Below are positions 1-11,031 of a stretch of DNA of 64,000 nucleotides, piece after piece. Within the stretch, counting starts at the first letter, position 1. Each line of letters opens with the position of its first letter. This DNA comes from Oopsacas minuta (Eukaryota; Porifera; Hexactinellida; Lyssacinosida; Leucopsacidae), in the NCBI GenBank assembly GCA_024704765.1, contig JAKMXF010000210.1:1-64000 (forward strand), in the 5' to 3' direction. The notes under the pieces were generated by a model, which worked only from the letters and a program-made list of their open reading frames with translations, searched no databases and had not been told where the DNA came from. The position numbers and the translations under genes are program-made.

Positions 1-251
1 CAGATATTGACTCTTTGTGTAAACAAAAACAAAGTCAGATATCCCATTAGATATGTTCTTTATCATTAAAGTTTACTATAATTAAATAATACATTTAGTG
101 ATTTTTCAATTCTGAAATAATCCGTATTAACGCCATCCCCAAATAAATAACATCATGCTACCTTGATATATCCAATGTCGTGCGGCCCTCAAGTAGATAA
201 AGAAGCCCTCATTTGGCCCGCGAACAAAAAAGGTTGGACAAGCCTGATCTA

Positions 252-491
252 ATGTCTGCTAATAGCGATACTTCATTCCAAATAGTCAAATCTTCAAAGG
301 GGACTAACAAATTATCCCACGACGGATATTTGTATATTTTCCATCGGGGAGCTATCAAAAAGGAGTGGCGGTGTGACGTGCGAGGATGTAAAGCTAGAAT
401 ACACTCCGTTGATGAGACAATCATCAAAAAGTCGGGGGAATATTCTCACCCACAGGAATACGGAGTAATATCCATTGAAGTACGGTTGTAG
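252..491 (+). pseudogene. FLYWCH zinc-finger fragment (probable transposon relic)
   Basis: An 80-residue frame opens at the ATG at 252; the frame extends upstream only through non-ATG codons. It carries a nearly complete FLYWCH pattern: an F then K/L lead-in, a DGYLY block, W-R-C, a second Cys four residues on followed by K-A-R-I-H, and a terminal S-H-P. FLYWCH fingers bind DNA and in animals often derive from MULE-type transposases. Nothing resembling a transposase or a second finger follows, and the frame ends in AT-rich DNA. I read it as an isolated relic or a single exon of a gene cut off by the window edge. A real short gene cannot be excluded. Confidence 0.5.
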
Positions 492-2596
492 GGACCTGAT
501 TATGTACGAATATTGTTCGTCATATCAGAAATTCGTATTAACGAGATATGGCCTAATCATTAAATATATATATATGAATTTGTTTGAATTCAACAAATAA
601 TGACATACTGTACGCAAATGTGCTAGACCCATTTTATCCGAATATAGCGTTAACCGTAAACAAAATATCTATTTCAAATGATTCTTTTAATGGGTTTATA
701 TAATTCATAATGATATTGAATAATATATCTGTGTCGCGAATTCTGAACCACATGGGGACTAGAGAAACTGTTCGTAATATGGAGAATTCATATTTATCAA
801 CTCGACTTAATACAAATCCTATTTATGCATTAAAATTGGGGCAAGAAGGTAATTAATATAAAATGAATTATTCAAAATGAATTATTCATTTTTAACCTAG
901 TGAATAATGAATTATGAATTATTCATGAATTAGTCAACTTAGGTAATTGCGTGACACATGAATTTGTCTCGATTTGCAATAATTCGTTTGCCAAATGGAC
1001 AAAATTCCTATACTCAGTAATTTTGTATATCATTTGTGCAGTGTGCATCATGTATGAAGATGTTCTTACGACCCAAATCTACAAATTCATTTCTATATAT
1101 TATTTTGTAAAGCTACAGTAATATATGGTGTATACAGGGATGTCCTGCTCTAATTATAAGTATGGGAGCTGTATATCAAATTTCAAATTCAATTGAATAT
1201 ATTCTAATTTCTAATGCAAAATTCAAACAATACACCTGTAATTGAATTAATAAGATAAGTATGAATAATATCAAAGGGTTTAGTAGTAAATCTGAAAATA
1301 GAGTTCTAACGAGTGATTGAGTACCAAAAATTATTTAACCAATAATACTTCCAATTTTCTTCTTGTTTATGGGCTCAGAATATTATAATTAATAATTTAT
1401 ATATCCTACATTCCAGAACACGTTGCTTATAATATAATTATTACTTAATTAATCAACTCCTCAAAAAGAATGATGTATAAATTGCGAAAGAATTATTCAT
1501 GAATTATTCATTATTCTTGACGATATTTGAATGAATTAGTCAACTTAGGTAATTACTGCATTGTATTTCCAGAAAGCACGATGACGTAAAGAGCATGACA
1601 ACGGAACAATATCATGGCCATCCTTTAAGAAGGATACTTTACACCTTCTTAAATGATGGTCATGATGTAAGTTCTGATATACCGACAATACAGTAACAAA
1701 AATATGAAAGAAGAGTCCAGACAATGGTGCGCTCCATAAAACAAGGCCTAAGGAACCGTTAGTACACCAGAATGCAATTTCTACCACACAGCACCTGCCA
1801 ATAATACTTTCGAGACCGAAAATTTCTGTTTCTTGTCAGAGAACATACTAAGATAACAAATTTGTCCAGGGCCAAACTTGATCCTGCCTAGATTTCTATC
1901 AGAAATGGAGCTAATTCATACACAATCTTTCTGGAAATTCGTAGTAACCTGGTTCGAATTAAGAAGATTCCACTGTATTAACATCGGAATATGAATATCA
2001 GTATTCTCAATACAGTTCTCGAAAAGAGCCAATATAGTACACCGCAGTTCCTTACTTCCCTCAGGCGCTATAATTTCTTGTTGTGGCTCTGAATACCGAT
2101 CAATGGATTGTGTTCAGTCTGGCCTACTCGTAACACGGATTGCTATATTCCCCATAATATATGTACAGTGAACCTTCTCTAATCGGAACAAGGTATTATT
2201 CTGAATCAATCTTGGAAAATAATCCAAAATTGTCATAAATACTTATTTTGTCCAATTGTGTCAAGAAATATAATGACTAAGCTGTCGACAAGCGGCAAAG
2301 CGCGCGAAGCGCACTAGTACGTATAAAGAAAGAAAATATGTTGATGAAACTTTCAAAGTAATTCACCATTTTGACTGACCATGTACAATATTAAATTTAG
2401 AAAATTCCATATGTTCCAAATTTATGTGTGAATTACTCTAATACCAGTTATTTGGACTTATGGATTTCGTAGGGGAGTTCTTAATTAAGTGCGTGGTATA
2501 TTTTCTCTGCCTTTATGGTAGGTATGTCCATATAGGGGCTGCAGGCTTGCAGTAATAAAATTATTAATGAGACTTGAGAAATAGAGGGAGTCTCAT
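492..2596. other. Gene-free AT-rich region with decayed repeat ends
   Basis: No frame here looks like a conserved protein. The sequence is very AT-rich with many GAATTATTCA-type runs. Two places resemble decayed transposon ends beginning TACAGTG: one read on the minus strand near 1949-1974, one on the plus strand near 2162. They face away from each other, so they are not one intact element. Confidence 0.6.
926..1554 (+). repeat. Dispersed direct repeat, two copies
   Basis: A 23-base segment containing GAATTAGTCAACTTAGG occurs at 926-948 and again at 1532-1554 in the same orientation. Both copies are preceded by GAATTATTCATG-like sequence. It may be the shared edge of two decayed repeat copies. 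Confidence 0.55.
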
Positions 2597-3451
2597 ATGA
2601 CTCATAACGAGAAGAGGGCTGAATGGTGGAGAGAGGGTCTCATCGGTCTGGGGGTGGGTGTTCTCTACGGTACAACTAGCGTGTGTGTAGGTCATCCCTT
2701 TGATACCATCAAGACCAAGATGCAGGCACAACCTGGTTTTGAGAAACCAAATATGATTCAATCATTTGTTAAAACCGTTAAAACACAAGGTCTAAGAGGC
2801 TTGTATCGCGGTAGCTTACCTCCCCTCTTTGGATCAGGTATTTATAGATCAGCTCAGTTTGCAGTCTACGAAGGTATCTACACATACCTCGGCAGTAACC
2901 AGGCTTGGAGTACATACGAGTTTCCGTTAACAGGGGGATTACAGGTCAGAGTTCTAATAGCAGGTTCATTAGCTTCCACCGTACGAGCTTTGATAGAAAC
3001 TCCTTTGGAGTACGCTAAGGTCAGAGGTCAAACGGGACAGAAATGGCGGTTTATGGATCTTTATAAAGGCTTTGGGGTAACTTGGATTCGAACCATAGGA
3101 CTGATGACTACCTACTTTATACTTATAGATTGGGGCAGGAGAAACGCAAAAGGAACTTTTGAAACTCCAATTCTTGGTCCGTTTTTTGCTTCAGGGCTAG
3201 CTGCTACTGCTGGTTGGTGGCTTATTTGGCCGTTTGAAACCATGAAGTCTCAAGTACAATGTGGCTACGGGAAGAATGTATCTCTACTACAAAGGATAAG
3301 ACTTACAATGAGAGAGAGGGGAGGATTCTTTGCCCTCTATAGAGGAATAGGCCCAGGTACGATCAGAAGCTTCCTGGCTAATGGAACAAGTATGATTGTT
3401 ATGCAATTTGCTCAAAAGAAAGTTACTGATTGGGGAATCAGGAAAATGTGA
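2597..3451 (+). CDS. Mitochondrial carrier family protein (SLC25-like)
   Basis: This single-exon gene encodes 284 residues, close to the usual carrier length of about 300. Three homologous segments are visible, each with a carrier signature after its first helix: HPFDTIKTKMQ near residue 33, a TPLEYAKVRGQ variant in the middle, and WPFETMKSQVQ in the third. The family exchanges metabolites across the inner mitochondrial membrane through six helices with threefold pseudo-symmetry. The second signature has E in place of the usual D and the third has F-E-T, so matrix salt bridges may be unusual. The substrate cannot be read from sequence alone. The start ATG follows a stop-rich AT leader, and an AATAAA lies at 3472 just past the stop. 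Confidence 0.88.
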   Translation: MTHNEKRAEWWREGLIGLGVGVLYGTTSVCVGHPFDTIKTKMQAQPGFEKPNMIQSFVKTVKTQGLRGLYRGSLPPLFGSGIYRSAQFAVYEGIYTYLGSNQAWSTYEFPLTGGLQVRVLIAGSLASTVRALIETPLEYAKVRGQTGQKWRFMDLYKGFGVTWIRTIGLMTTYFILIDWGRRNAKGTFETPILGPFFASGLAATAGWWLIWPFETMKSQVQCGYGKNVSLLQRIRLTMRERGGFFALYRGIGPGTIRSFLANGTSMIVMQFAQKKVTDWGIRKM

Positions 3452-4056
3452 CGATTTTATCAAAAAATATTAATAAATTTCTTGTCTTTATTTTGATCAA
3501 ACGAAAATACCTTGAATTGAACCACACATTACGTAGTTTACGATCACGATTTAAGTTTGTCTTGAGTAACAAATCACTGTAAACCTACTCAAGCTTTGCT
3601 GTTGTTTTTTGCTTTTAATTCTAAATTACGCATGCGAGAATATGTCCACTCGACTACTAGAATTATATACATCTGCGGATATGTTCTCTTGAAAGGGAGG
3701 AGAGTCAATACAATCGAAATCAGTTTTTACCTCCTTGCATATGCTATTTTACTCAATAATACATACAAAACAAAAATGTTTGCCTATTTTCTCGTGCATA
3801 TTGCTGGGGAACAAATCCGATTGCGACTGTACTAATTATATTTTGCTGAATATTACATACTTACCAGTTATCAATCCCTTGTAAGTTGTTTCTGATCTGA
3901 AATAGCTTCCGACAATATATAAATTCTCCTGTGTTTGTATATGCAAACATTGTAATTAAATCTAGAATTCTAGTTGATCTATATATTATTCCCAGTCGTC
4001 TACCGGTCTATTATTTCTGTTTTTAGAATAATTACAATTTTTGAAAAATAATTTAC
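3452..4056. other. Intergenic, no gene seen
   Basis: AT-rich spacer of about 600 bases between the carrier and the SNF2 gene. It holds a poly(A) signal for the carrier at 3472-3477. An open frame of about 80 codons near 3600-3835 starts without ATG and has no recognisable domain. Confidence 0.6.
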
Positions 4057-7000
4057 ATGTTGCAACCTGATCACCTATCAGGCGATCCTACAATATCTAT
4101 CCTACCCTCCCCTAAACATCCAACAACCCCAAAATCCATGAAACACCAATGCATCCAGGACCTTAGTACCAGGTCGTATCAAGCTGACGAGCTAGTCCTC
4201 TCTCAATGTGACTCACAAGTGTCAATACAGTCTGGAATCCTTAATATTACACTCACCCCTCTACCTGATGTAGGTCCATGCATTACTGATACAGAGGTAG
4301 AAAACTATGAACAGGTCAAACAGGTATCTAAAGTGTTACATTCCGAAGAAAGCTCGAAAGATCAAACACAGTGTATCAACCAAAAACCATTAGAAGCACC
4401 TCAATCTTTACCAGACTTAATCCAATGTCGCGAATCCCTTCAAGAGCATGAATCACAACAATTTCCTAAATCATCCGAAGACTACCAGTTACCTGAATAT
4501 CTTGGTTCTTCACAAGAATACGATATACAACAATCTGATAACACTGCTGAAGACCATGATCTACCTCAATCTCGTGAATCTTCCCTGCTCCACTCAGAAC
4601 CAGATGAGAATGAATCACTAGAATACCATACGCTGCTACAGGATAAAGAACCCCCTAAAGATATGAATATTATTGAAGATGAGAATCCATTTGAATCTGA
4701 TCTGATAGCATTACATCAAGATAACATACCAGCTGACGATTCTTATACACCAAAAATAGTATCTTTACTATCTAGCGAAATTACAAAGTATGACAATAAA
4801 ACAGGAAGTTGGGGAAGCGAGCAGGATGATGGATTATCAACAGAAGAGAGGTATGAACTACTTAACAAACTGTTGATTAGGTCTTCTACATTCACCGATG
4901 TTGTAGGAGGACAGGTTAGAAAGCAACAGGAAAAGAGGAAGAAGAAGAGAGAGGCAAAGGAGAGAAGTAAACCTCTCAAGAACTTAATTCTAACTGACAT
5001 ATCTCCTCATATGAATAACATTAAAGATAAGAGAATACCTCAGGAGTCTGTTGAGGAATTAGGTCTTGATGTCACGAGTGAAACAGCTGGTAAGAATCGA
5101 AAGAGACACTCTAAACATTCTGAAATCCTACAAAACCCTAAACGCTTCAAACCAGTCAATGTTAGATACTATAACAATGAAGTTATACCCTACATGCAGC
5201 CTAACCTGCTTACAGGAGCTGTTCTACGTAACTACCAGGTAGATGGTTATGATTGGTTACGTATCCTATATGAGAATGGTATTAATGGTATTCTAGCAGA
5301 TGAAATGGGTCTAGGTAAGACAATACAAACCATAGCTCTAATATGCTATCTCATAGAGAAAGAGATAGAAGGACCATTTCTTGTTGTAGCTCCTATGTCA
5401 ACACTCCATAATTGGCAGAGAGAATTCGCTAGATTTTCTCCTACCATCTACACACTGTTGTATCATGGCGATAGATTGAAACGTCATACTCTCCTTGATG
5501 TGATTAAAAGGAAACGTCGACCAGACCCTGAAGTGCAATATCAATCCAATAAGAGACCTGTCGTGATAACACACTATGATTTGATTAGACACGATTTCAA
5601 GAAACTAGTACCAGTACAATGGACATACATGGTTCTGGATGAAGGACATAAAATTAAAAACTCTATGTCACGAACAAGTCGCGATCTGAGTTCATTTCGG
5701 TGTGACAGTAGACTTATCCTCACAGGAACTCCTATTCAAAATAACTTGACAGAACTATGGAGTTTAATGAATTTCCTAATGCCAGCTATATTTGATGATA
5801 AACATACTTTTCAGCATTGGTTTGATGTTTTAGGCAACTTACGAGAAGAGGTTATTGATAGAGAAAGACAGAAGCCTATCATTGGTATTTTTCAGAAGAT
5901 AATTCGTCCTTTTATAATGAGGAGGTTGAAGTGTGATGTACAACTAAATCTCCCACCTAAAAAAGAGATATTGGTCTATTGTCCTCTTACTCGTGTGCAG
6001 AAGGACTTCTATAAAGCTCTGTTAGATAGAACTATTATGTCAGTGATCCGTAAGGAATACGAGATTTCAGAGGAGCTAGAACTCGAGGAAGAAAATGGAA
6101 AGAAAAGATTACGTCGATCTTGCAGACTTGTGGATTACAAAGAAATGCGTGATAGGGATTTTATGAAAGTTGTTAACGGAGTCGAGAATGTACCTCTCTC
6201 GTGGACGGGTGAATTAAATTACAAATATGAAGAACCTGATACCCTACCCGTATTTATAGAGGTGTCCTCCAGGATGACACATGTACATTTACGAAAAGTA
6301 GTCAATCACCCTTATCTTATTGCACATCCTTACGATCAGTTTGAGAAAGGTAAAGCTCTTATCATTTCAGAAGATGTCGTACAACTATCTGGGAAGATGC
6401 GTATTCTGGATACTATGCTTAAGAATTTAATCCAGAAGGGACATAAAATGCTTATATACTCACAATGGGTTCGTATCTTGGATTTGATTCAGGATCTGAT
6501 GGAATTGAGAGATATTAAGTTCGTTAGATTACAAGGAAGTCACCAGTTAGCAGCTCGAGAAGAATCCATAAATCAATTTCAAACTGATGAAGAGATAAAA
6601 TGTTTTCTGATAACAACAAGAGCAGGTGGATTAGGTATCAATCTTACTGCTGCTGACACTGTCATTATATTTGATTCAGATTGGAATCCACATGTTGATA
6701 CACAGGCTCAAGACAGGTGTCATCGTATAGGACAGACTCGACCTGTTATAGTATATAGACTTGTAGCCGCTCATACTATTGACCAGAAACTGGTGGAGCG
6801 TGCTTTCACGAAGAAAAAACTCGACAAGATACTGATAAATAATAAGGATTTCTGTAAGAATTCGTGGACACAGAATAAAATAACTACTATACCAATTGAG
6901 GAACTACAAGAACTCCTGACAGAGTTAGAGTATGATAAGCGTATTGGAGAGGGAGAGGATTTCACTGAAGAACAAATGAGAACACTCTTGGACCGACCTA

Positions 7001-7062
7001 ACCTGATTGAGGGAGTAGCTAACGAAGCATTCAGGGTTGTATCTGCAGAAACAATAACTTAG
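4057..7062 (+). CDS. HELLS: SNF2-family chromatin remodeller, HELLS/LSH (DDM1) type
   Basis: A single exon of 1001 codons. The C-terminal 620 residues are a complete Swi2/Snf2 ATPase: motif I DEMGLGKT with Lys near 421, motif II DEGH at 528-531 (the variant typical of HELLS/DDM1 rather than DEAH), motif III LTGTPIQNN, motif V RAGGLGINL near 855, and motif VI QDRCHRIGQ at 885-893. HELLS/LSH slides nucleosomes to permit DNA methylation and heterochromatin formation in the nucleus. The first 370 residues are a disordered, acidic, Q/S/E-rich arm with loosely repeated SLQE-like blocks, then a basic KKKREAKERSK stretch. This arm makes the protein about 160 residues longer than the human one. A coiled coil expected in this family is only weakly seen near 285-305. 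Confidence 0.9.
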   Translation: MLQPDHLSGDPTISILPSPKHPTTPKSMKHQCIQDLSTRSYQADELVLSQCDSQVSIQSGILNITLTPLPDVGPCITDTEVENYEQVKQVSKVLHSEESSKDQTQCINQKPLEAPQSLPDLIQCRESLQEHESQQFPKSSEDYQLPEYLGSSQEYDIQQSDNTAEDHDLPQSRESSLLHSEPDENESLEYHTLLQDKEPPKDMNIIEDENPFESDLIALHQDNIPADDSYTPKIVSLLSSEITKYDNKTGSWGSEQDDGLSTEERYELLNKLLIRSSTFTDVVGGQVRKQQEKRKKKREAKERSKPLKNLILTDISPHMNNIKDKRIPQESVEELGLDVTSETAGKNRKRHSKHSEILQNPKRFKPVNVRYYNNEVIPYMQPNLLTGAVLRNYQVDGYDWLRILYENGINGILADEMGLGKTIQTIALICYLIEKEIEGPFLVVAPMSTLHNWQREFARFSPTIYTLLYHGDRLKRHTLLDVIKRKRRPDPEVQYQSNKRPVVITHYDLIRHDFKKLVPVQWTYMVLDEGHKIKNSMSRTSRDLSSFRCDSRLILTGTPIQNNLTELWSLMNFLMPAIFDDKHTFQHWFDVLGNLREEVIDRERQKPIIGIFQKIIRPFIMRRLKCDVQLNLPPKKEILVYCPLTRVQKDFYKALLDRTIMSVIRKEYEISEELELEEENGKKRLRRSCRLVDYKEMRDRDFMKVVNGVENVPLSWTGELNYKYEEPDTLPVFIEVSSRMTHVHLRKVVNHPYLIAHPYDQFEKGKALIISEDVVQLSGKMRILDTMLKNLIQKGHKMLIYSQWVRILDLIQDLMELRDIKFVRLQGSHQLAAREESINQFQTDEEIKCFLITTRAGGLGINLTAADTVIIFDSDWNPHVDTQAQDRCHRIGQTRPVIVYRLVAAHTIDQKLVERAFTKKKLDKILINNKDFCKNSWTQNKITTIPIEELQELLTELEYDKRIGEGEDFTEEQMRTLLDRPNLIEGVANEAFRVVSAETIT

Positions 7063-7523
7063 ATTCGAATATCATTGCGAATTAAACATGTAATTCGAGC
7101 ATGTGTAGATTCATAGACAAATTTCAATGCTCTCTAGGTTTCACTTTTATTCACCCCTGGACATAGTAATTCTACACAATTAGCTATTAATACTATTTTA
7201 ATTGCTTAATTTTAATATTCACAATCAGTAATATTCACTGTATTTGTTTCCATCACTCATTTCCAATCCTCTTCTGTAATGGTACTGAATTAATATTATC
7301 TATTGACAATGCCTGCAGTTCTTACATTTATACAATTATTCAAAGAATATACGATTAATCATAGGCTATGAGATTAATTAAATATGCGATTTGGGTTACC
7401 AACTTAGGTTTAAGAAATTTTGAGTTTCGGACATTCTAGTGGTACGTATCGGAAACCGAAATTCGTTCACTTCAGAGCCATTACTTAATCCTTTTATTTT
7501 GCCAGAAATATATAAACTTCAAG
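7063..7523. other. Intergenic, probable 5' region of RPL9
   Basis: No gene is seen. A TTTATTTTGCCAG at 7493-7505 just before the RPL9 start resembles a splice acceptor, so a 5'-UTR intron is possible but unproven. Confidence 0.4.
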
Positions 7524-8093
7524 ATGAAAACTATACACGTGAAACAATTAGTAAAAATCCCATCAGGCATATCTGTAAAGCTAAAAGGTCGCACAATAAT
7601 AGTGAAAGGAAAGAGAGGCACTTTGCGTAGAAACTTCAGTCATCTCTCTCTTGAGATGAAGAAGGAAGGGAAGAGAACTATCAAAGTAGAAGTTTGGTTT
7701 GCAGATCGCAAGCAACAAGCTCTAGTGAATACCGTATGTAGTCATATACAGAATCTATTCAAAGGTGTTACTTATGGATTCCGATACAAGATGCGTGGAG
7801 TATACGCACATTTCCCAATCAATATTATCATTGAAGATAACGCAGCAGATGTAGAGATTAGGAATTTCATCGGTGAGAAAGCTGTACGTCATGTCAAAAT
7901 GTTGGAGGGAGTTTCTTGTGTCGCATCAGCTGTGAAAGACGAAATATATGTGGAAGGGAATGATCTTGATGACGTGTCTAGATGTGCAGCTCGTATTCAC
8001 CAATCTGTGTTGGTGCACGGGAAAGATATTAGGAAATTCCTGGATGGCATATACGTATCTGAGAAGACAACAATAGAGTCTATGGAGAATTAA
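7524..8093 (+). CDS. RPL9: Large ribosomal subunit protein uL6 (RPL9)
   Basis: The 189-residue product matches eukaryotic uL6/RPL9 along its whole length (human about 192). Landmarks are the N-terminal LKGRTIIVKGKRGTLRR block, the NTVCSHIQNLFKGVTYGFRYK segment split across the two repeats of the fold, VYAHFPIN, EIRNFIGEK, and the C-terminal KDIRKFLDGIYVSEK. uL6 sits near the sarcin-ricin loop and the GTPase-associated centre of the 60S subunit. The coding region has no intron, which is unusual for an animal ribosomal protein gene. Only the extreme C-terminus is divergent. Confidence 0.97.
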   Translation: MKTIHVKQLVKIPSGISVKLKGRTIIVKGKRGTLRRNFSHLSLEMKKEGKRTIKVEVWFADRKQQALVNTVCSHIQNLFKGVTYGFRYKMRGVYAHFPINIIIEDNAADVEIRNFIGEKAVRHVKMLEGVSCVASAVKDEIYVEGNDLDDVSRCAARIHQSVLVHGKDIRKFLDGIYVSEKTTIESMEN

Positions 8094-8766
8094 TTCAATT
8101 GATTGGTAGCTTGTCTTCGTATTTACGTATTAGTAGAATTATTATTAGTAGTTTAGGTAACTTTCATTGATAGAATATGAGTATCTGTTCTGATATTATT
8201 TAATAGATATTTATATTAGGATTATTCAGTGACCCAATCCTGATTCCATCGCCTAGATTTTAGTCTACATGGATGATCCTAACAAGTAGCTATACATTTA
8301 TAATTCAGTAAAAACTACTTTGATTTTAGAAAAAATGGGATATTGTTTAGTGGATATTTAACTGCCAATTTGTGATACAATTTTTTATATAAATAATTAT
8401 CTTTTTGTGTTTCGTTCAATTGATGAGGTCTGTATATGTATAGGCTATTTTACAACTGGTATTCGTTTGAAATCGAAATGTTTACATTTCTGAGTCCAAC
8501 TTTGCCGCCGATAAATCGGGATTGTAAAATTTTCAGTATTTCCGTTATTTTCCATGTTCCTCTACCACCATCTTATCGATATAGGAAATTTGAATGATAT
8601 CGATATTTTACCAAACATATGAGACAGTAATTTTGTCGCTTAAGAATGCTTACAATATATATGTATAACTATTTATACTTTTATCATAAAAGAAATTTAT
8701 AAATAATCTTCCATTTCGATCCTTCCATACAATATAATTTCTTATTTAATAAATTAGAATAGAGTA
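8094..8766. other. Intergenic, no gene seen
   Basis: AT-rich spacer before the epsin gene, without an open frame of note and without a clear repeat. Confidence 0.5.
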
Positions 8767-11031
8767 ATGTCAGTCAATAGATTGTTCGATCAAATCAACA
8801 ATGTTGTTATGAACTACAGTCCGATTGAGGTGAGAGTGAGAGACGCAACTAACGATGAGACATGGGGACCTCACGGTGCTATGTTAGCTGAGCTGTCTAA
8901 GTTCACTTATACCTACGAGTATTTCCCTGAAGTGATAGGCATGCTTTGGAGACGAATGTTTGAAGCTAAAAGGAACTGGAGACGAACCTACAAATCTCTA
9001 CTAGTGAGTTCACATATATTTAGACAATACATAAAGTTCTGTATGAATAATACTTCTATAATAATTACCTATTACTGTATATCATCGTTGCTTTCAGGTA
9101 TTACACTATCTGGTGCGTAATGGATCGGAGCGAGTAGTGAACAGTGTTCGGGAGCATTATTACGATCTGGAGCCACTGGAGACTTATGAACTTATTGACG
9201 AGAAAGGGAAGGACCAAGGGATCAATGTGAGACAGAAAAGCAAAGAAATTAGAGATCTTATAATGGATGATGACATGCTTAGAGAGGAGAGGAAGAAGGC
9301 TAGAGCAACCAAGGATAAGTTTGTTGGTATGTCAGGTGATGAGTTACAGACTCCACATCTATATAATGAAGATCCTAAGTGAGTATACATTTAGTATTAA
9401 TTTAATATGGATTATATGTAAGTGTTTCTGGGAGTTAATTGTATGAACTATAAGACCCACATATATCTTGTATAATCCAGAAGACCTCTACAAATTCACC
9501 TGCATAATCCGACACAATTTTCATGTCCCAATGAGGTTCGGATTATGCAGGTTCTCCTGTAATATTAACTTCTAATAACTAACATTATAATCATAACTGC
9601 ATTAATAGACGAATATTTATTTATAATTAATCCATCGATATCACTGCGCAATTGAAATCTCCACATTTCGTCATGAATGTCATTGCACTATGCACTTTGA
9701 CCTTATTCTCTGAGAGGAACTCTATTTCAAACTCAATAACATTATCTTCCACTTGCTTGTTAGAAATCAGTTTAATAGACACAGCACTTCCAATCTGTCC
9801 ATGTAATGACTTTACTGCACTGAATATTGCTGTATTAATTGTTAGGTCAGTCAAGTGAGGAGTTTGTTTATCTCCACACACTAGTCTAAACTTCATAATA
9901 CATTCCATTGTATTAACTGTGCTAGAAAGAAATCGAATTTATTATTTATCAGTGAGATTGCAACTTGCAAAAGTACGCATATATTTTAAGAAAATTTCAA
10001 ATTTCCCGATTAATAGCTATGTTTACCAATTGATAATGAATGGTTTAATAATATGTTCCTATATCTGAACCAGATTAACCGAAACTATTATAATTTCTCT
10101 CTGTGTTCTGGACACCTGGAATGATCCACTATATTACTATCAATCTAGATACAAATACAAGAAAGACACACAATCTAATCCTAAGCCTCAGTATCAAGAC
10201 AGAGACAAGAAGGAGAAGCCTTCCTTCCGTGTGTATCGAGATGATACTTCTAACACTTCTAATAATGACGTTGATGTTTCCTACCCATCAGATAATATTG
10301 AATCTACTGAAACAGATACAACAGCTGTTACAGAAGATAAACCTACTCTACTCGCTATTAGTCAGAAACCAGCTAATCAGGATACAGATGATAATAATAA
10401 TAATTTATTTGGAGAGTTCAAGTCTGCTACTAATGAGCCTGTGTTAGTCAAACCTCCTCCCTCATCTACTACTGTGTCCAAATCTGCTGAGAATAATTTG
10501 CTGGGAGATCTAACTGACCTCAATCTGACATCACCTGTCAGCACCATGTCAACCGGTGTTGATGACTTTGACATTTTCAAATCAGCTACTACTACAACTC
10601 AAGCTCCAATGAAACCTAATACAACTCATAATATCGATTTGAATTCTCTCCTTCAATCTTCTCCTTCAAATACTGTTCCTATCCAATCAGTACCTTATAC
10701 AGTACCTCCTGCTAATCAAAGTTACTACTACCCACCTGGTACTGTATACATTCCTAATCAACAAGTTAGTTACCCTGGTTACCAACCTCAATACATGCCA
10801 GTTGCTTCTAACCCCTACCAAGCTCAGAATACAAGATATATTCCTCCTCCCCAGCAACAAGCTAACACTGCATTTCTCCCTCCTCCTATGCAGCCAACTA
10901 AATTCCCTGCTAATACATTTCAATCTAACAATAGCCAGCAGACTGGTAGTTCTAAGATCAGCAACGGAAATGTACCAGTGAAGAAATCAAGAGACCCTCT
11001 GGGAGACTTAGATGTGTTTGGTCAGAAGTAG
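8767..11031 (+). CDS. CLINT1: EpsinR/CLINT1-like ENTH-domain clathrin adaptor (three exons)
   Basis: Three exons join in frame: 8767-9003, 9098-9378 and 10149-11031. Intron 1 (94 bases) is phase 0 with GTGAGT...TTTCAG; intron 2 runs from GTGAGT at 9379 to CTAG at 10148. An upstream acceptor at 10073 keeps the same frame but would translate a pyrimidine tract, so I prefer 10149. Exons 1-2 encode an ENTH domain close to epsinR: NVVMNYSPIEVRVRDATND, YEYFPEVIGMLW, RNGSERVVNSVREH, GKDQGINVRQK, LREERKKA. ENTH domains bind phosphoinositides and, in epsinR, SNAREs at the TGN and endosomes. Exon 3 is disordered, with LLGDLTDL as a clathrin-box-like motif, DIF and FGEF patches, a Pro/Gln/Tyr-rich stretch, and a closing DPLGDLDVF. 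A second gene lies antisense in intron 2. Confidence 0.88.
9491..9559. repeat. Short TA-flanked inverted-repeat element (MITE-like)
   Basis: Within intron 2 of the epsinR gene, ACCTGCATAATCCGA near 9498-9512 is mirrored by TCGGATTATGCAGGT at 9538-9552, and the outer right end reads CTCCTG followed by TA. TA dinucleotides flank both sides at 9489 and 9560. The size and ends suit a non-autonomous pogo/Tc1-type relic of 69 bases that could fold as a hairpin. Confidence 0.5.
9627..9908 (-). CDS. RPP14: RPP14-like RNase P/MRP protein, nested in an intron
   Basis: A 93-residue frame with ATG at 9908 and TAA at 9627. It fits the Rpp14/Pop5 fold: an initial beta strand MKFRLVC, then INTAIFSAVKSLHGQIGSA (helix plus glycine turn), a strand around VIEFEIEFL, and KVHSAMTFMTKCG as the equivalent of the KLWSSLTLL block in human RPP14. 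This fold serves as a protein subunit of RNase P and MRP, which process tRNA and rRNA precursors. Pop5 is the alternative, but Pop5 is usually longer with an acidic tail. The gene lies wholly inside intron 2 of the epsinR gene on the opposite strand and is intronless. An internal Met at codon 5 would also give a full domain. Confidence 0.72.
   Translation of the reverse strand: MECIMKFRLVCGDKQTPHLTDLTINTAIFSAVKSLHGQIGSAVSIKLISNKQVEDNVIEFEIEFLSENKVKVHSAMTFMTKCGDFNCAVISMD

Noticed and set aside
1545-1787. Minus-strand frame of 80 codons
   Set aside because: No ATG-supported domain, AT-rich surroundings and no similarity to a known family.
4743-5000. Minus-strand frame opposite the HELLS-like gene
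   Set aside because: Shadow of a conserved coding region with low-complexity Leu/Ser composition.
10074-10148. Earlier start for epsinR exon 3
   Set aside because: In frame, but it would translate what looks like the intron's pyrimidine tract; the acceptor at 10148 is stronger.
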